Assembly (NCBI GenBank): GCA_014529385.2
Contig: CM043963.1
Location: forward strand, 81,184,412-81,248,411
DNA length: 64,000 bases
Direction: 5' to 3'
Origin: Adiantum capillus-veneris
Taxonomy: Eukaryota > Streptophyta > Polypodiopsida > Polypodiales > Pteridaceae
The notes under the pieces are model-generated. The model was not told the DNA's origin. It was given only the letters and a program-made list of their open reading frames with translations, and did no database searches. Of this stretch, positions 10,634 through 21,985 are shown one piece after another. The number at the start of each line of letters is the position of its first letter. Position 1 is the stretch's first letter. The translations under genes and the position numbers were made by a program.

Positions 10634-12178
10634 ATCTCAGACACTTTTTCAGATTCAACATCCAAAATATCTTCTTACTCGACTCACTCGAAAACCGGAA
10701 CGATAGTGCGCTATAAGCATATACTATCTTTTTACAAGACTAACCGTCATGGAGCCCAGGTTTACTTGGACCCTAGCGATGAGGAGTATGATATTCGCAT
10801 TGATGACCATGGTATTGAGTTTGAAGAAGAGTTAAGAGCAAACAAACAAGGAAAAATATACATGGATCGAAATGGAACTCGGTATTTACAGGGCGAAAAC
10901 CCTGACGTGATAGAAAAATGGGGGTTAGAAGTAAACACCATAATCCCAGATATGTCAGCAAAAGAAGGACCACCAACCTTAGAATTCAAGGGATACGATC
11001 AAGTAGACTTGAATCCTTTAAAACAGCTTAGTATGGATAATCCTAGGATCGGATTCTATTGTTGGGAAGATAGAAACATAAAACATCTTCTGTGGGCTTC
11101 TCATGCCAAACCAGGATAATTAATGGCCATGAAGATCATCTATATATTCAAGATCAAAGATAAGGGATTAGCAGACCTACCAACCTACCTATTTAGGGAT
11201 CATTATAACAATAACTTTGTTATGATGACTCCTGAGGAGGTAGAACAAACCAAATACGAAGGGTATTCCATCCGGTATTGGATACTAGGGCAAGGACTAG
11301 AAACAATTCCAAGGGATGAACACCATGAGAGATCATCTAAGAGTAATGTGAAGAAACCAGAAACTATCTCATCATGTAGAAAACCGGGTGACACTAAGGC
11401 CAGTCCAGGGCTACATAAGTCACTATTTCCAATAGACTGGTTTGAAGGACTTGGAACAGGACCAGCTCCCAGAAGACCTAGAGTTGAACCAAATAGACGT
11501 GTCAGACCAACTCATTTTCACAAATGGGTCAGAAAATACAGTGGATCAGTGGATCCATACGACCACTTAGCAAGTTTTCAGCAAGTGCTAAGAGCAGAGC
11601 GTATATTCGATTTCCATACTCAATTCGAGGGGTTTGGAATGACATTAGAAGGAAAAGCTTTGACATGGTTCCAAAACATTCCACCAAGGTCAATCATGGA
11701 CTTGAACACATTAGCTCAAGGATTTGTAGCTGCTTGTTCCAAAACGGGGATCAAACATAATACGGTAGCTCAAATCTATAGCTTTAAGCAGAACCCTGGT
11801 GAGTCTGTTAGGGATTGTGCAACTCGAATGAAACAATACAGTGCCAGATGCCCAGAGATGGAGATACCTACAGAAGAACGACTTGTATCTTTGTTTGTGG
11901 AGGGACTGCTAAACAAAGAACTTCATGCTATACTCTATAGTAAAAAGCATACAACTCTAGAAGTGTGTGTGTCTGATGCTATTGACCTAGGAGACAATTG
12001 CAAAATCTTCAACGAAGAAGATGTCCCTAAGGATAACCAAAGTGAGAAAACAACATCCACAAAACCAGCACAAGTGGGAACGGCTGCTACGGCATCACTC
12101 TCAGCCATAGAATATATGCTAAAAAGGATGAACGACATGATGAACAATATGGAAAAAGCACCTATGAGAGGACCATGA
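10634..12178 (+). pseudogene. Element A gag: N-terminal region and capsid domain
   Basis: One frame runs from 10634 (after a TAA) to 12178, with a TAA at 11117. No ATG survives near the start. The N-terminal region holds GKIYMDRNGTRYLQGENP, matched in element B by DGDRYFDREGVTYLVVHNP. This region precedes the ordinary Retrotrans_gag domain and is unknown to me. The capsid domain at about 11500-11990 reads FHKWVRKYSGSVDPYDHLAS, then LTWFQNIPP and QIYSFKQNPGESVRDCATRM, which is typical of plant Ty3/gypsy gag. The family forms the cytoplasmic virus-like particle. The frame continues past the TGA at 12176. Confidence 0.85.
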
Positions 12179-13315
12179 CAAGGAATACCTCCATAGGGAC
12201 AACCAATTAGGCAACAAAAATGGTGTGCAATTGAGGATAAATGGACCAACCATGAGAGCCATGAGTGCTACTTCAAACCAAAGTATGATGGGAATGTTCA
12301 GTACGTGCCCATGAGGCCACAAGGACAACCCATGTACAGATATCAACCTAATATGGCCCAAGCTCAAAGACCACCAATGGGTATGGAAAGACCTCAACCT
12401 CTGTTGGGACTACAACCTCCGTATCCAGGACATAATGCAGTTCCTGTAAAGTACATGCACTCGGAAGGAGTTATAGATGAACAAGCTTTAGTGCATGTTA
12501 CACCCTATGCAGAGCCTAGTCCATCTACAGTAATGGTAGAAGGAGATTGGTATAGTCTACATCCACCACCAATGAAAGAAACCGTGACTTATGCTCCACC
12601 AGAGCTGGCACGTATGTATTATGTAGATAATCAAGGTGTCCGACCTCCCATGGGAAGACCCATGATGAAGCCTAGAACAGGAAACTGTCATAACTGTGGT
12701 GTTGATGACCATTGGAAAAATGAATGTCCAGAGCCTAACAAAAACCTCAAACCAATTGAAGCCTATTGCATACAATGTTGCGAAAAGGGAGGACACTTTT
12801 CAGAAGAATGTCCTAAGAATCCTTTGAACAAGGGCAAAACCGTACTAAACATAGTCCAAGTGATGCCTAGTATCTCATCAGAGAGTGAACCGATTGTTCC
12901 AATCAAGGTAATCACTAGAGCCCAGGCAAAGAAAAAGAAACACAAATCCTCTAATGATTTAGAAAACACGAACGTTTCTTCTCAAAGAATCAAAAGGAAT
13001 AGAAGCAAAAGATATGAGATGAGAAAACAAAAACAACGGGTTGAAATTGAAGATAAAGCAAAGAAACTAGCCCAAGACAAGGTGAAAGAAACTGGCAGTG
13101 AATTCAAGGAAACAACCGTGAAATCTGGAGGATCCATTCTGGTCGATAAAATTTTTGAGCCTATTAATGCTGCCTTGGAAGCCTACCAAGCAGGACTTAA
13201 AGCAGGCCAAAACCTGAAAAACAAGTGGAAAAACTATCCATCTCCAGACATGGAAGCAGCGAAGCTGGAAGCTTATCAAAACTTGGTAACTGGAAAAACA
13301 AAAAACCAAGCTTGA
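12179..13315 (+). pseudogene. Element A gag: zinc-knuckle (nucleocapsid) part
   Basis: This continues the same frame as the capsid domain through two nearby stops. At about 12222 it carries WCAIEDKWTNHESHECYF, a Cys-His-His-Cys cluster also present in element B. Two CCHC knuckles follow: CHNCGVDDHWKNEC at about 12688 and CIQCCEKGGHFSEEC at about 12769. A lysine-rich stretch comes next, then SGGSILVDKIFEPINAALEA near 13127, a motif shared with element B. These parts should bind and package the RNA. The frame stops at 13313 and pol resumes in another frame. Confidence 0.85.
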
Positions 13316-13340
13316 AAGTATCGCAAAACCTGAAGAGCTT

Positions 13341-14521
13341 GTGGTAGAAGAAATGAAATCAAAATCCGATGTGGTGGCAGAACCCCACCTTGAAACAAAC
13401 GAATCAGAGCTTATAGTGCCGGACAACGAAGATGCCTTGGACGGAATTCCATTCGTAGAGGGAGACTGGCCAGGACACTTATGGGAAAAAGTGAGAGAGA
13501 TCAATGATGGGAGCCTAGCTCTAAAGTCAACTCCTATAGAGGAAGTCTGGTTGGATAACCTACCTTCTGATATGAACATGGCTTTACAATCCTTGTACGA
13601 GGATTGCAGTTCGAAAGCTTCAAGAATGTCAAAACCTTTGACATTAAAAACATTACCTTCTTACATGGGAGATAACAAAGATGAATCCATCGTGTGTAGG
13701 ACCACTCAAGTAAAAAGAGCTGAACAGACCCTAGAAGTAGACAACATTCATTCAATCATGTATACACCCATCCAATGCACTCTTACTTTGGGAGAACTAT
13801 TAAAACTCAGACCATACTTATGGAATGATTTACAGAAAACCCTAGAGAAGGTGGGGATAACGGGGTTAATCGCGAAGAATTTGGGGAAAATGAAAAATGA
13901 AATGGAAAACAAAGACATTCGATCACTTCCCATGAACAAAGTTGGAGAATATTATGAAGGGGAAGAAGGAAACACCACCCTCCCATTGAAATATAATGAC
14001 ATTGAGACCATGGCAATACTGGATTGTGGAGCTAGCATAGCCATAGCCACTAAAGCAGTATGGGAATCTAGGAACAGCCGGCCATTAGACAAACTCGAAT
14101 GAAATTGCATTTGGTTGACGGACACATTGAGAGACCAATGGGGCTGCTTGAAAAAGTGATAGTCAATTCCTGTGGAATTGAATATCAACACACTTTTTCC
14201 ATAGTAGACTTTGGAAAAAAACTCAACTATAAAATCATATTCCGAAGACCTTTCATGGGACAGGTACAGCTTATCCAAGATTTCATGCGACAAGTACAGC
14301 TTATCCAAGGTTGGGGAAACAACTATCTGTACTTGAAGCAAGTGAGATCTATAACAAGAGCCAATCTAAAAGATTACACTTATAGAGATGTCTTGAAAAC
14401 ACCCATCCAAGAGTTTGATTCAGTCTCTTCGGTTGAAACTAAACTCCCATCCTGGCTAAACAAAGACACTCCTATTTGGATGCGTGGAGATTCAGAAAAC
14501 GGAAGCCGAAGACGAGAATAA
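13341..14521 (+). pseudogene. Element A linker and first aspartic protease
   Basis: The first part (13341-13960) is an acidic linker with PIQCTLTLGELLKLRPYLW, also seen in element B. The protease begins near 14000 with AILDCGASIAIATKAVW, where Cys replaces the usual Thr or Ser of the DTG/DSG triad. The frame shifts at 14099. The rest reads LVDGHIERPMGLLEKVIV and IIFRRPFMGQ, where FRRPF stands for the family's LGRPF. A 27-base direct repeat near 14252-14311 duplicates the VQLIQ segment. The role is polyprotein cleavage. The damage suggests an inactive copy. Confidence 0.75.
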
Positions 14522-15208
14522 TGTATCCTAGAAAGGGACTGCACAGACGAAGCCTACGTACCTAAACCCTTTCCAGAGCATTTATTTGAGCCATTCGAGT
14601 GGACTCAAATTTTAGCAACGATGGATGTATGTGTGAATACGTCTATGCCTACTCAATTATGCAATGAAGATGGCTACGACATAATTCCCATCCAAATGAT
14701 TTCAATCCTCAACATTGAAAATGAAGAAAAGGAACCCAAGGACTTAATGAAATCTCAACAAGTCTTTTCAAACCTCCATTACGATGCAACTGATGAGTTA
14801 GATGAACACTTAGCTACCTCAGAAGATTCGGGGTCAGAAAAAGAGCATACTAGAGTTAAGTTACTCTTAAGGGGAGGAATGGTTTTTTGACTTTCCAAAC
14901 AAGAAATCAAGAAGACAAAAGTGGTATAGACAAAAGAGAGACACCAAAATTGTGAAAACATGACCTATGCCATCAATCTCCAGTAAGAAACAGTTCCTGA
15001 TGCAGATAGATGCTAATGATTGTGTCAAGGACAAAATAACTAGCAGATATCCTTCAAACAAAAACTCAAAAATATCTCAGACATCGAGAAAAACAAGGAA
15101 GGGTACTCAAGAGAAATCATAGGAAAGGAAACCACTCATGACCAGAGTCGAGCAGAAAAACAAATATCAAGAGTTGAAAAAAGCTCTAAGGAGATATACA
15201 CAACTGAA
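14522..15208 (+). pseudogene. Element A acidic linker between protease and RT
   Basis: An open stretch at 14621-14890 is rich in Glu and Asp (DELDEHLATSEDSGSEKEH). Element B has a similar acidic segment at about 42997-42680. It has no recognised fold. Frames are broken on both sides. It is best seen as the variable spacer before RT. Confidence 0.4.
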
Positions 15209-16143
15209 ATGGAAACCACGAAAGAGGATGGTAAGGATGTAATGCATGTTCCATCCCATTACAAAAAGTATACTCTCCAAGATCGGAAAATCATAATTGA
15301 ACAACCTATTAGGAAACTACGGAAACAAGGAAAATCTTACGAAGGGCCTGAAAACGCTAAAAGGGTAGACTTGGCTGAACTGGGAGAAGAGCCTAGACCT
15401 GCTTACATTGCGAATGACCTAACAAAAGAAGAAGAAAAGCCTTTGCTTAGCTTGTTAAAGGAATACCGAGATACCTTCGCATGGTCTTACAAGGATCTCA
15501 AGGGTGTTGATCCATAAATCTGTCAACTGCTATACCCATGCGAGATGACACAAAACCAAGTAGACAGAGACCATACACGTATAACGAAACATTTTCCAGG
15601 AAGATAAAAGAAGAGATTGGAAACTAAAGGAAGCCAAGTTAATTTACGAAATTGAACACACAGATTGGGTGTCCCTAATTGTGGTAGTACCCAAGAAGAA
15701 TGGAAAATTATGAGTGTGTGCTACCATTAGAGACAACTTTCCTCTTCCGATAACTGAGCATGTATTAGAACGAGTTGCAGGAAAAGAAGCTTATGGCTTC
15801 TTAGACGGCTTTTTGGGATACAATCAACTTTTGGTTGACCCAAAAGATCAGCATAAAACTGCTTTTTGCAATAGAATGGGATATATTTGCCTATCGGGTT
15901 ATGCCGTTTGGGTTAACTAATGCTCCAGCCACGTTTCAAAGGTTAATGAGCCATGCTTTCAAAGAGTATCTTAGGAAATTCTTAGAAGTATATATGGATG
16001 ATCTATGCATACATTCATCAATCCGGGCTGATCATTTTGAACACCTCAAAAAGGTATTCAAAAAATGTAGACTTCATAGGATTTGCTTAAATCCTGAAAG
16101 TGCACATTCATGGGAAGACAAGGAAAAATTCTTGGACATTTAG
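15209..16143 (+). pseudogene. Element A reverse transcriptase
   Basis: Three frames carry parts of a Ty3/gypsy RT. The N-terminal piece ends LLKEYRDTFAWSYKDLKGVD, the classic segment ahead of the RT fingers. The next has DNFPLPITEHVLERVAGKEA and FLDGFLGYNQLL, the first catalytic Asp block. The third has PFGLTNAPATFQRLMSHAFK and VYMDDLCIHS, the YMDD active site with both aspartates. About 200 bases (15518-15713) contain only damaged code. The enzyme copies the RNA from the tRNA primer in the particle. Confidence 0.85.
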
Positions 16144-16790
16144 TGTCTAAAAGAGGCATAGCTACTGATATTGAGAAGATTCATGTCATTGTTGATTTGC
16201 CTAGACCAACAACAGTCAAGGGGGTACAAGCCTTCATGGGACATTGTGGATATTAGTGACGGTTCATCTACATGTATGCTATAATTGCAAAACCCATGTA
16301 TATCTTGATTATGCACTTTGAATGGACCGAGGCACGTGAAGAATCCTTCATGAAGCTTAAGCAAGCTCTCACCTCAGCTCCAATATTGAAAGCACCAGAT
16401 TGGGATAAGGTATTCCATGTACATGTAGATGCTTCTAATTTTGCTATCGGTTGTATACTAGCTCAACCAGGAGACGAAAAAATTAACCTTCCTATTTCTC
16501 ATGCTAGCCAACAATTGAACATGGCAGAAAAGAATTGCACCATCATCGAAAGAGAAGGACTAGGAATGATCTATGCCGTTAAAAAGTACAGACATTACCT
16601 ATTAGCCAACAAGTTTGTGTACGTTCTTTGTGGACCACCAAGCTTTGTTGTATTTGGTCAACAAGCCATGCAGCATATGGAGAATAGTGAGATGGTTCAT
16701 CATTCTTCACGAATTTGATTTCACTCTGGTTGTAAAAAAAGGCACTACGCATCAACGAGCAGATCATTTGTCAAGGATTGTTTTAGGGGA
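16144..16790 (+). pseudogene. Element A RT connection and RNase H
   Basis: The connection reads MHFEWTEAREESFMKLKQAL. RNase H begins with VHVDASNFAIGCILAQPG (catalytic Asp), then IIEREGLGMIYAVKKYRHY (Glu). The third acidic block FFVDHQALLYLVNKP is reached only after a frameshift near 16615. The domain ends GTTHQRADHLSRI with the last Asp. It is closest to elements B and D. No second archaeal-type RNase H is seen, in contrast with element G. Confidence 0.85.
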
Positions 16791-17424
16791 ATCACGTAAA
16801 GGGGTAGACGATGATTTACCAGATGCCTATTTGTTCTCCGTAGAAATGATACCTAGATGGTCAAAAAACATTGTGTCATTGATGACAATAGCTCAAGTGG
16901 ATTCACAAATACCACTTCCTATCACAATCAGATTAATCGATCAATTGGCTATGCATCAATTACTAGATGGAAGGCTATACAAAAGAAATCAAGACGGGAT
17001 ATTGCTCTTATGCATTAACCCTAAAGAAAAAGAACAGTACCTAAGTCAAGCACATGTTACCATAGTAGGACTTCACTTTACGGAAGACCAAACTATGCAC
17101 CAAATCTTGAGACTTGGAGTATTTTGGCCGACTATGAGGAGAGATGTTAGATCTTTTGTAAAGGATTTCCTTCAATGTCAAAAAAAAACACCCATTCCTC
17201 ATGTAACATTGTTTCAAATGTCACCTGTTCCTAAGTGGAGTAATTATCTGTTTACTTACTTATCGAGCCCAACATTTCTTGAGGATATGAGTAAACGCCA
17301 TCAAAGAGCAATTGAAACTGAAGCAATAGACTATACTCTTATTGGGAACCGATTGTATCGGAGAGGTAAAGACCAACATTTGTGTCTTTGTGCAAATGAA
17401 AACGAGTGTATTCAAATTATATAA
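16791..17424 (+). pseudogene. Element A first H2C2 module (duplicated integrase N-terminus)
   Basis: After RNase H comes a complete extra zinc module. It begins LLDGRLYKRNQDGILLLC, then AHVTIVGLHF (H-x6-H), then LGVFWPTMRRDVRSF and DFLQCQKK, where the first of the two cysteines has become Phe. It ends with LIGNRLYRRGKDQHLCLC, which is the start of a second module of the same kind. Both match the Integrase_H2C2 pattern. Element D has the same duplication with all four ligands. The frame ends at a TAA (17422) and continues in phase. Confidence 0.75.
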
Positions 17425-17919
17425 CAAGCACATGCTAGATTAGCTGGAGGTCACTTTTCTAGTGAGATCACCGCAAGAGAAATCTTGATGGCAGGCATAT
17501 GGTGGCCAGCACTTTTTGCAGATGCCAAAGAATATGTTCGAAGGTGTGATGCTTGTCAAGGAGCAAAAATGTCAACACGAGTAGATAGCATGCCCTTAAG
17601 AACAATGATGGAGGCTAGAGATTTCGCAAAATGGGATATAGATTTTGTTGGACCAATACAGCCACTTGGTTATATAACCCAAGCTCAATATATCATTGTA
17701 GCTACGGACTATTTGACCAAGTGGGCCGAGGCTAAAGCAACTCAAAAGAATGATGCCAGAACCACTGCTGTATTCTTATATGAGTATGTATTCACAAGAT
17801 ATGGACTGCCAATAGAGATTGTCAGTGATTGGGGAACTCATTTCCTCAATGAGGTAATAGAGTATTCTCATAATGAGTTTATGATCATCCATAACAAATC
17901 AGCTCCCTATCACCCATAA
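17425..17919 (+). pseudogene. Element A second H2C2 module and integrase core
   Basis: The second module has AHARLAGGHFS (H-x6-H), AGIWWPALFADAKEYVRR and CDACQGAK (C-x2-C), so all zinc ligands are present. The core follows with WDIDFVGPIQ (first catalytic Asp), ATDYLTKWAEAKATQ and EIVSDWGTHF (second Asp). The catalytic Glu lies just after the end, in a segment where two Gln codons of the usual YHPQANGQxE motif have become TAA, at 17917 and about 17929. The enzyme joins element DNA to host DNA in the nucleus. This copy cannot make a full protein. Confidence 0.85.
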
Positions 17920-18483
17920 GCAAACGGATAAACTGAGCATACAAATAAAATTCTTAGGTCGGTGCTAACTAAAGTGGTTATTTTAGGAAGGACAAACTAG
18001 GAAATGAATCTCCATGTTGCTCTATGGGCTTATCGAGTTTCATTCAAAACAGCTTTAAATGCTACACCCTTTAACCTTGTTTATAGTCTTTATGCCATAG
18101 TGCCAATAGAATTTCTATTGCCGACATTAAGGGTAGCACAGAATCTTGAGTGGATTGGACATGAATTGTCAGAAAGACTTGAAGATTTGGAAAAGCTAGA
18201 CGAGCAAAGGCTAACTGCTGTAGCTCATATCTATGCACAAAAGTGGAAACAAAAACAGTTTTTTGATTCCCACTTAATCACAAAGATCTTTAAGAAAGGG
18301 GACTTAGTTCTAGTCTATTCCCTTAAGCAACACATTCCAAGTTTAAGAAAAAGGGAAACAGACCATTTATCATTGAAGATGTATCTCCAAGTGGAGCAGT
18401 AAAATTGTCCACTTAGATGGTGACCCAATGGCTATTTGGATTAGTGGATGTCGCTTAAAGAAATACAATTTTCCATTAACCAA
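17920..18483 (+). pseudogene. Element A integrase C-terminal region
   Basis: The frame stays in phase with the core. It includes TEHTNK with the catalytic Glu, then LHVALWAYRVSFKTALNATP and a helical segment LSERLEDLEKLDEQRLTAV. A GDLVLVYSLK motif near 18300 marks the SH3-like C-terminal domain. After a frameshift near 18360 the end reads WISGCRLKKYNFPLT, matched in element D by WISGCRLKKYHLPLT. Confidence 0.75.
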
Positions 18484-19098
18484 ATAATTGCTAGAGAGAA
18501 CGCATGCAACCAAACAAAGGAATATCAAATGACAGCAGGTTGTTCATGAAGCCCAAGAGGAAGCTCGGCTTTGGGTACTCAAGAGGAAAGCTGCTCTCAA
18601 GAATCAACAGATACTGATTCCCATCAACACTTTGGAAATAGATGATCGACATTGGGAATTACCTAAAGACGCAGTTTCAACAGATGATGATTGGTTAGAC
18701 GGAATGGACAAAGTACAACTCAACAATCATAGCACCAATGCTTTGGTCGACACAGGAGCTAGAGTGAATGGAGTTAGTTATTCCACATACAAGAAGGCAA
18801 CAAGTCAAGCATTGACGGCAGGAATAGCGACAAAATCAAAGAATGCAACAAGAACCCAACTCCAACATTGGGAGTAGTCAACTTGAACGTGGTAGTACAT
18901 GGATGTTCATGTCCTCATCAGTTTGTATGTTTAGCAGATGAACACATGAATGAGACCACGATTCTTGGAATTCCTTGGATACGTACATACAAAGCAATAC
19001 CAGATTGGGATACAAATCAGTTAAAGCTATCACCTAAAAGAGGGCAACTCATTGTTCCTATTGCACCAAGCAAGGAGGAATGGAAAAGAAGCAATTAG
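18484..19098 (+). pseudogene. Element A second aspartic-protease-like domain (PR2)
   Basis: Downstream of integrase, a helical linker (HEAQEEARLWVLKRKAAL) leads into a retropepsin-like fold. It holds NALVDTGARVNGVSYSTYKK with an intact DTGA triad near 18755 and, after a frameshift near 18870, ILGIPWIRTYKAIPDWDTNQ, the family's C-terminal ILGxPW block. PR2 is separate from the protease between gag and RT at 14.0-14.5 kb. Elements B and D carry the same domain at the same place. Its substrate is unknown. It may be a real protease or a degenerate partner subunit. Confidence 0.7.
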
Positions 19099-19761
19099 CA
19101 GACCAATCCACAAAGTCAAACTTCTACATCCCCTCGACAATCAAATGCTACTTATAGCATGCAAGGAGTCAGGAAAATTTGGGTACCAAAAGCACAGCTT
19201 AAAGATAAACCGACTCAGATTTGGGTGCCTATAACTTCACCGATGAAACAAAAGAAGGTTCCAAGGGTTCGAACATAGAGACCAGCATCTCTGAGCAAGG
19301 AACCTAACATGACAATGGTTTGGAAGAAAAAGGAGCACTTATCTTCTCCACAACCCTCAAAACCAATCAAGCAATGGTGAGTTAAGTCTCAACAGACTCC
19401 ACCACACCATGCAGCACCACGTAGACCAAATTACCAATGGTGAGAAAAAGCTCGACAACAGTCAAAAGTGCTACCAACACCCCAAGTAGTCACTGTGTTA
19501 AAGCATTCTGATGGTACAATCAAACAGAGAGCACAGAAGTTACAAGATTTACTCTTTGGAAGACATCAACAGCAAACCTCGACATCGGAAACCCTTGAGT
19601 CAATTACTCAAGACCCAACTCTTACACATCATATTGGTTTGAATTGCATTGATCTTCATAGCATGGTAGAGCCAATGAAGGCTATGCATAAGCACAATTG
19701 TTCATCCCATGCACACAGTCGTCCCGGTGTACGCCATCTAGGAGGGGTGGAAGGGCACTAA
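19099..19761 (+). pseudogene. Element A basic W-P-K tail of pol
   Basis: This region is broken by several stops and is rich in Gln, Pro and Lys. Tryptophans recur in short basic motifs: KIWVPKAQ, TQIWVPIT, MVWKKKE and KQWVKSQ-like. The last open piece (19468-19761) has GTIKQRAQKLQDLLF, matched in element D by LTIKQRAALLQ. It ends over a purine tract. No domain is recognised. Confidence 0.5.
19740..19755 (+). other. Purine tract at pol end of element A
   Basis: AGGAGGGGTGGAAGGG overlaps the last codons of pol. Element D has AGGAGGGGGGGAGG at the same place (61512-61525). It looks like a polypurine tract but lies some 3 kb before the 3' LTR, so it could be an internal second-strand primer. Confidence 0.4.
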
Positions 19762-21193
19762 GCACTAAGTATAAAGTAATTAAGGGCAATGTTTGAAGAG
19801 GGAGGAAAAATTTCGATGTTAACGTGTGATGTTTTTGCAAAATTACCTAATAATTCCCTTATAATTCATCATCAAGGAAAAATTCACAGATAATATCTTC
19901 CCGATGAGTGTAAATAGTGTATATACTATCGGAAAATCATAAAAAATAGTCCTTTTTTTAGTAATTTTCATCATTTTTGTTGATAATGAGGCTTAAAAAT
20001 AGAGAAATCCAACAAAAAACAAAAACCATGTTTTTCAAGGGATTTTATTAATTATTGGATTTTTACTTTACTTTTTTAGAGCATTTTGCTATTTTTTTTT
20101 ATTTTTTCAAAATAAACAGGTCAAAATTTAATAATATATAGCAGGGAGGCTCATATGGAAAAATGGAAGACACGATGGTGATAAAAAAGACAAGGTGAAA
20201 AAGCACAAAAAATTTCAATAAAATCAGAAGATGGAAGCGGGAAGCCTAAATTAGGTGGCTAGGCCTACTTTTGCAAAATTCTTGCAGAATGAGCTACAGG
20301 AATCCGATCAGGGAAATTTTTGAGTGTAACATAGATTTCACGGCCTAGTAGGACTAACGAGGGAATCTGGGGAAATTTGGTTCGGGAAGTCTGGGTATAG
20401 ATATCCAAGGTAGGCTAAAACCACCTCATTTCCGCTTGGAGCCTTTGTAGAGAGAGATTTGGGCCTCTTTCGCGCGACTTTTCTGGAGCCCACAATTAGA
20501 CCATTTTCAGCGCCATCTCATGCGAGACATGAGGGGTAAGTTATTTACTCAACAATGATCCATTTTGTACGGCCGGTAGCTAGTCTAAATCCCTAGAAAA
20601 AACCCTAAAAATCGAGCAATGTATGAAGACCTACGACCTAAAACTGACCATAGCAGCCTGCCAGCTTGACCAAATTGGATGGGATTTGAACCATAGCATG
20701 CCCTAATATAATAGAACCTTTCTATACCATCAGATGACTATTCGGCTGGGGTCAAGGGAGTCCCCAGTAGAAAAGTTAGGTTTCTGACAAATGTCAGAAT
20801 TCCGAGCTGACTCCATAGATGGCTTGTTAATGAGGTCCATATACATGTATATGACTTGTTTGGTGAAATCCATCAAGCAAAGCCCTCGGAAAGCACAAAA
20901 CGGCTCGAAGGTTACAAAGCATCAAATTCGACATACAAGGTCAAATTGACTCCAAATGAGCTAGAATTGGACAAGTTGCTTCACGACTATGTTACGGACA
21001 AGTCCAAAGCCTCAAAGTTGATCGACCAACCCAACAGACAGAGTAGTAAAAAAAGACGATGATTTCAGAGTCGACAGAGCACAAAGTGATGCCGGCATGA
21101 CCAAATCTGACCAAATGCAATTTAGGACTTGTATTAGGTGTATGAAATATCTAGGTCAAAATTTGTAGGTTTTGCAAAGTTTTTGTCACTGTA
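19762..21193 (+). other. Element A 3' non-coding region before second array
   Basis: About 1.4 kb of A/T-rich sequence. A 68-codon ORF at 20856-21062 has a basic end (QSSKKRR) but no match to the sister elements, so it is not called. Nothing else is seen. Confidence 0.5.
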
Positions 21194-21798
21194 GTAAACA
21201 ATCACGATTATTTACTTTTGCATCAGTTTTGCTAATTGGAAATTGTCAAATCACCTCACCCATCATGTGTACACACCTAGTACATGCCGAAAATCAAGTA
21301 TGGGCGAAAATGACCACCCATTACTTGTAAAATTGCCAAAAAAAACGCAAGGAAGTCTTCGCAAGACAAAATTTGGGTTATGGACCATATTTCTTGATCC
21401 AAATCACTTCATATCTCATATACAAGGTCTATACAATGCCTAGAACCACTTTCTACCAAAAAATGTCAATTTTCGAAGAAAAGTTAATAATCACAATTAT
21501 TTACTTTCTGGTCAAAATTGGGGAATTTGGATATTGTATCATCATACATCCAAAGTACATGTTTTGATAAGCCCACTAGCCAATTTTGAATCAATTTGGA
21601 CTTCAAAATCTCAAATTTCCTTTATATCTACTGTCTCAGAGACCTAAAGCCAAAATCTGGTACCATTTTCACTCGGTGCATCCAAATGAGCCCATATTTC
21701 ACTCAGAGCATGTATTTGGTATATACTTCAAGCCTATAAAGCCAAGTTTGCAAAAAGTTGGAAATTTTCCTCAATTGTAAATAATAGCGATTATTTAC
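21194..21798. repeat. Element A 3' palindrome array (3 copies)
   Basis: Palindromes of the same family as 9222-10106 start at 21194, 21483 and 21777, at spacings of 289 and 294 bp. Centres read CACG, CACA and AGCG. The right arm ATTATTTAC is intact in all three. The array stops just before the 3' ORF. Confidence 0.9.
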
Positions 21799-21985
21799 TT
21801 TGGTTGTAAATTATTTTTTTGAGCATATAGTTTTGTTCCTTACATGATTTTATGCATCTTTGCTTGTTCAAAAGTTGATTTGAAGCAATTTGGACCAAAT
21901 TGTCAGCATTTCAGTCTAAAAGGACATTCCAGAGAAAATTCTGACAAATCTTCTAGCTTTGCACTCTACTCACTGAACAGGATCC

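Noticed and set aside
20856-21062. Small basic ORF in element A 3' region
   Set aside because: 68 codons, no match in the equivalent place of B or D, broken context.
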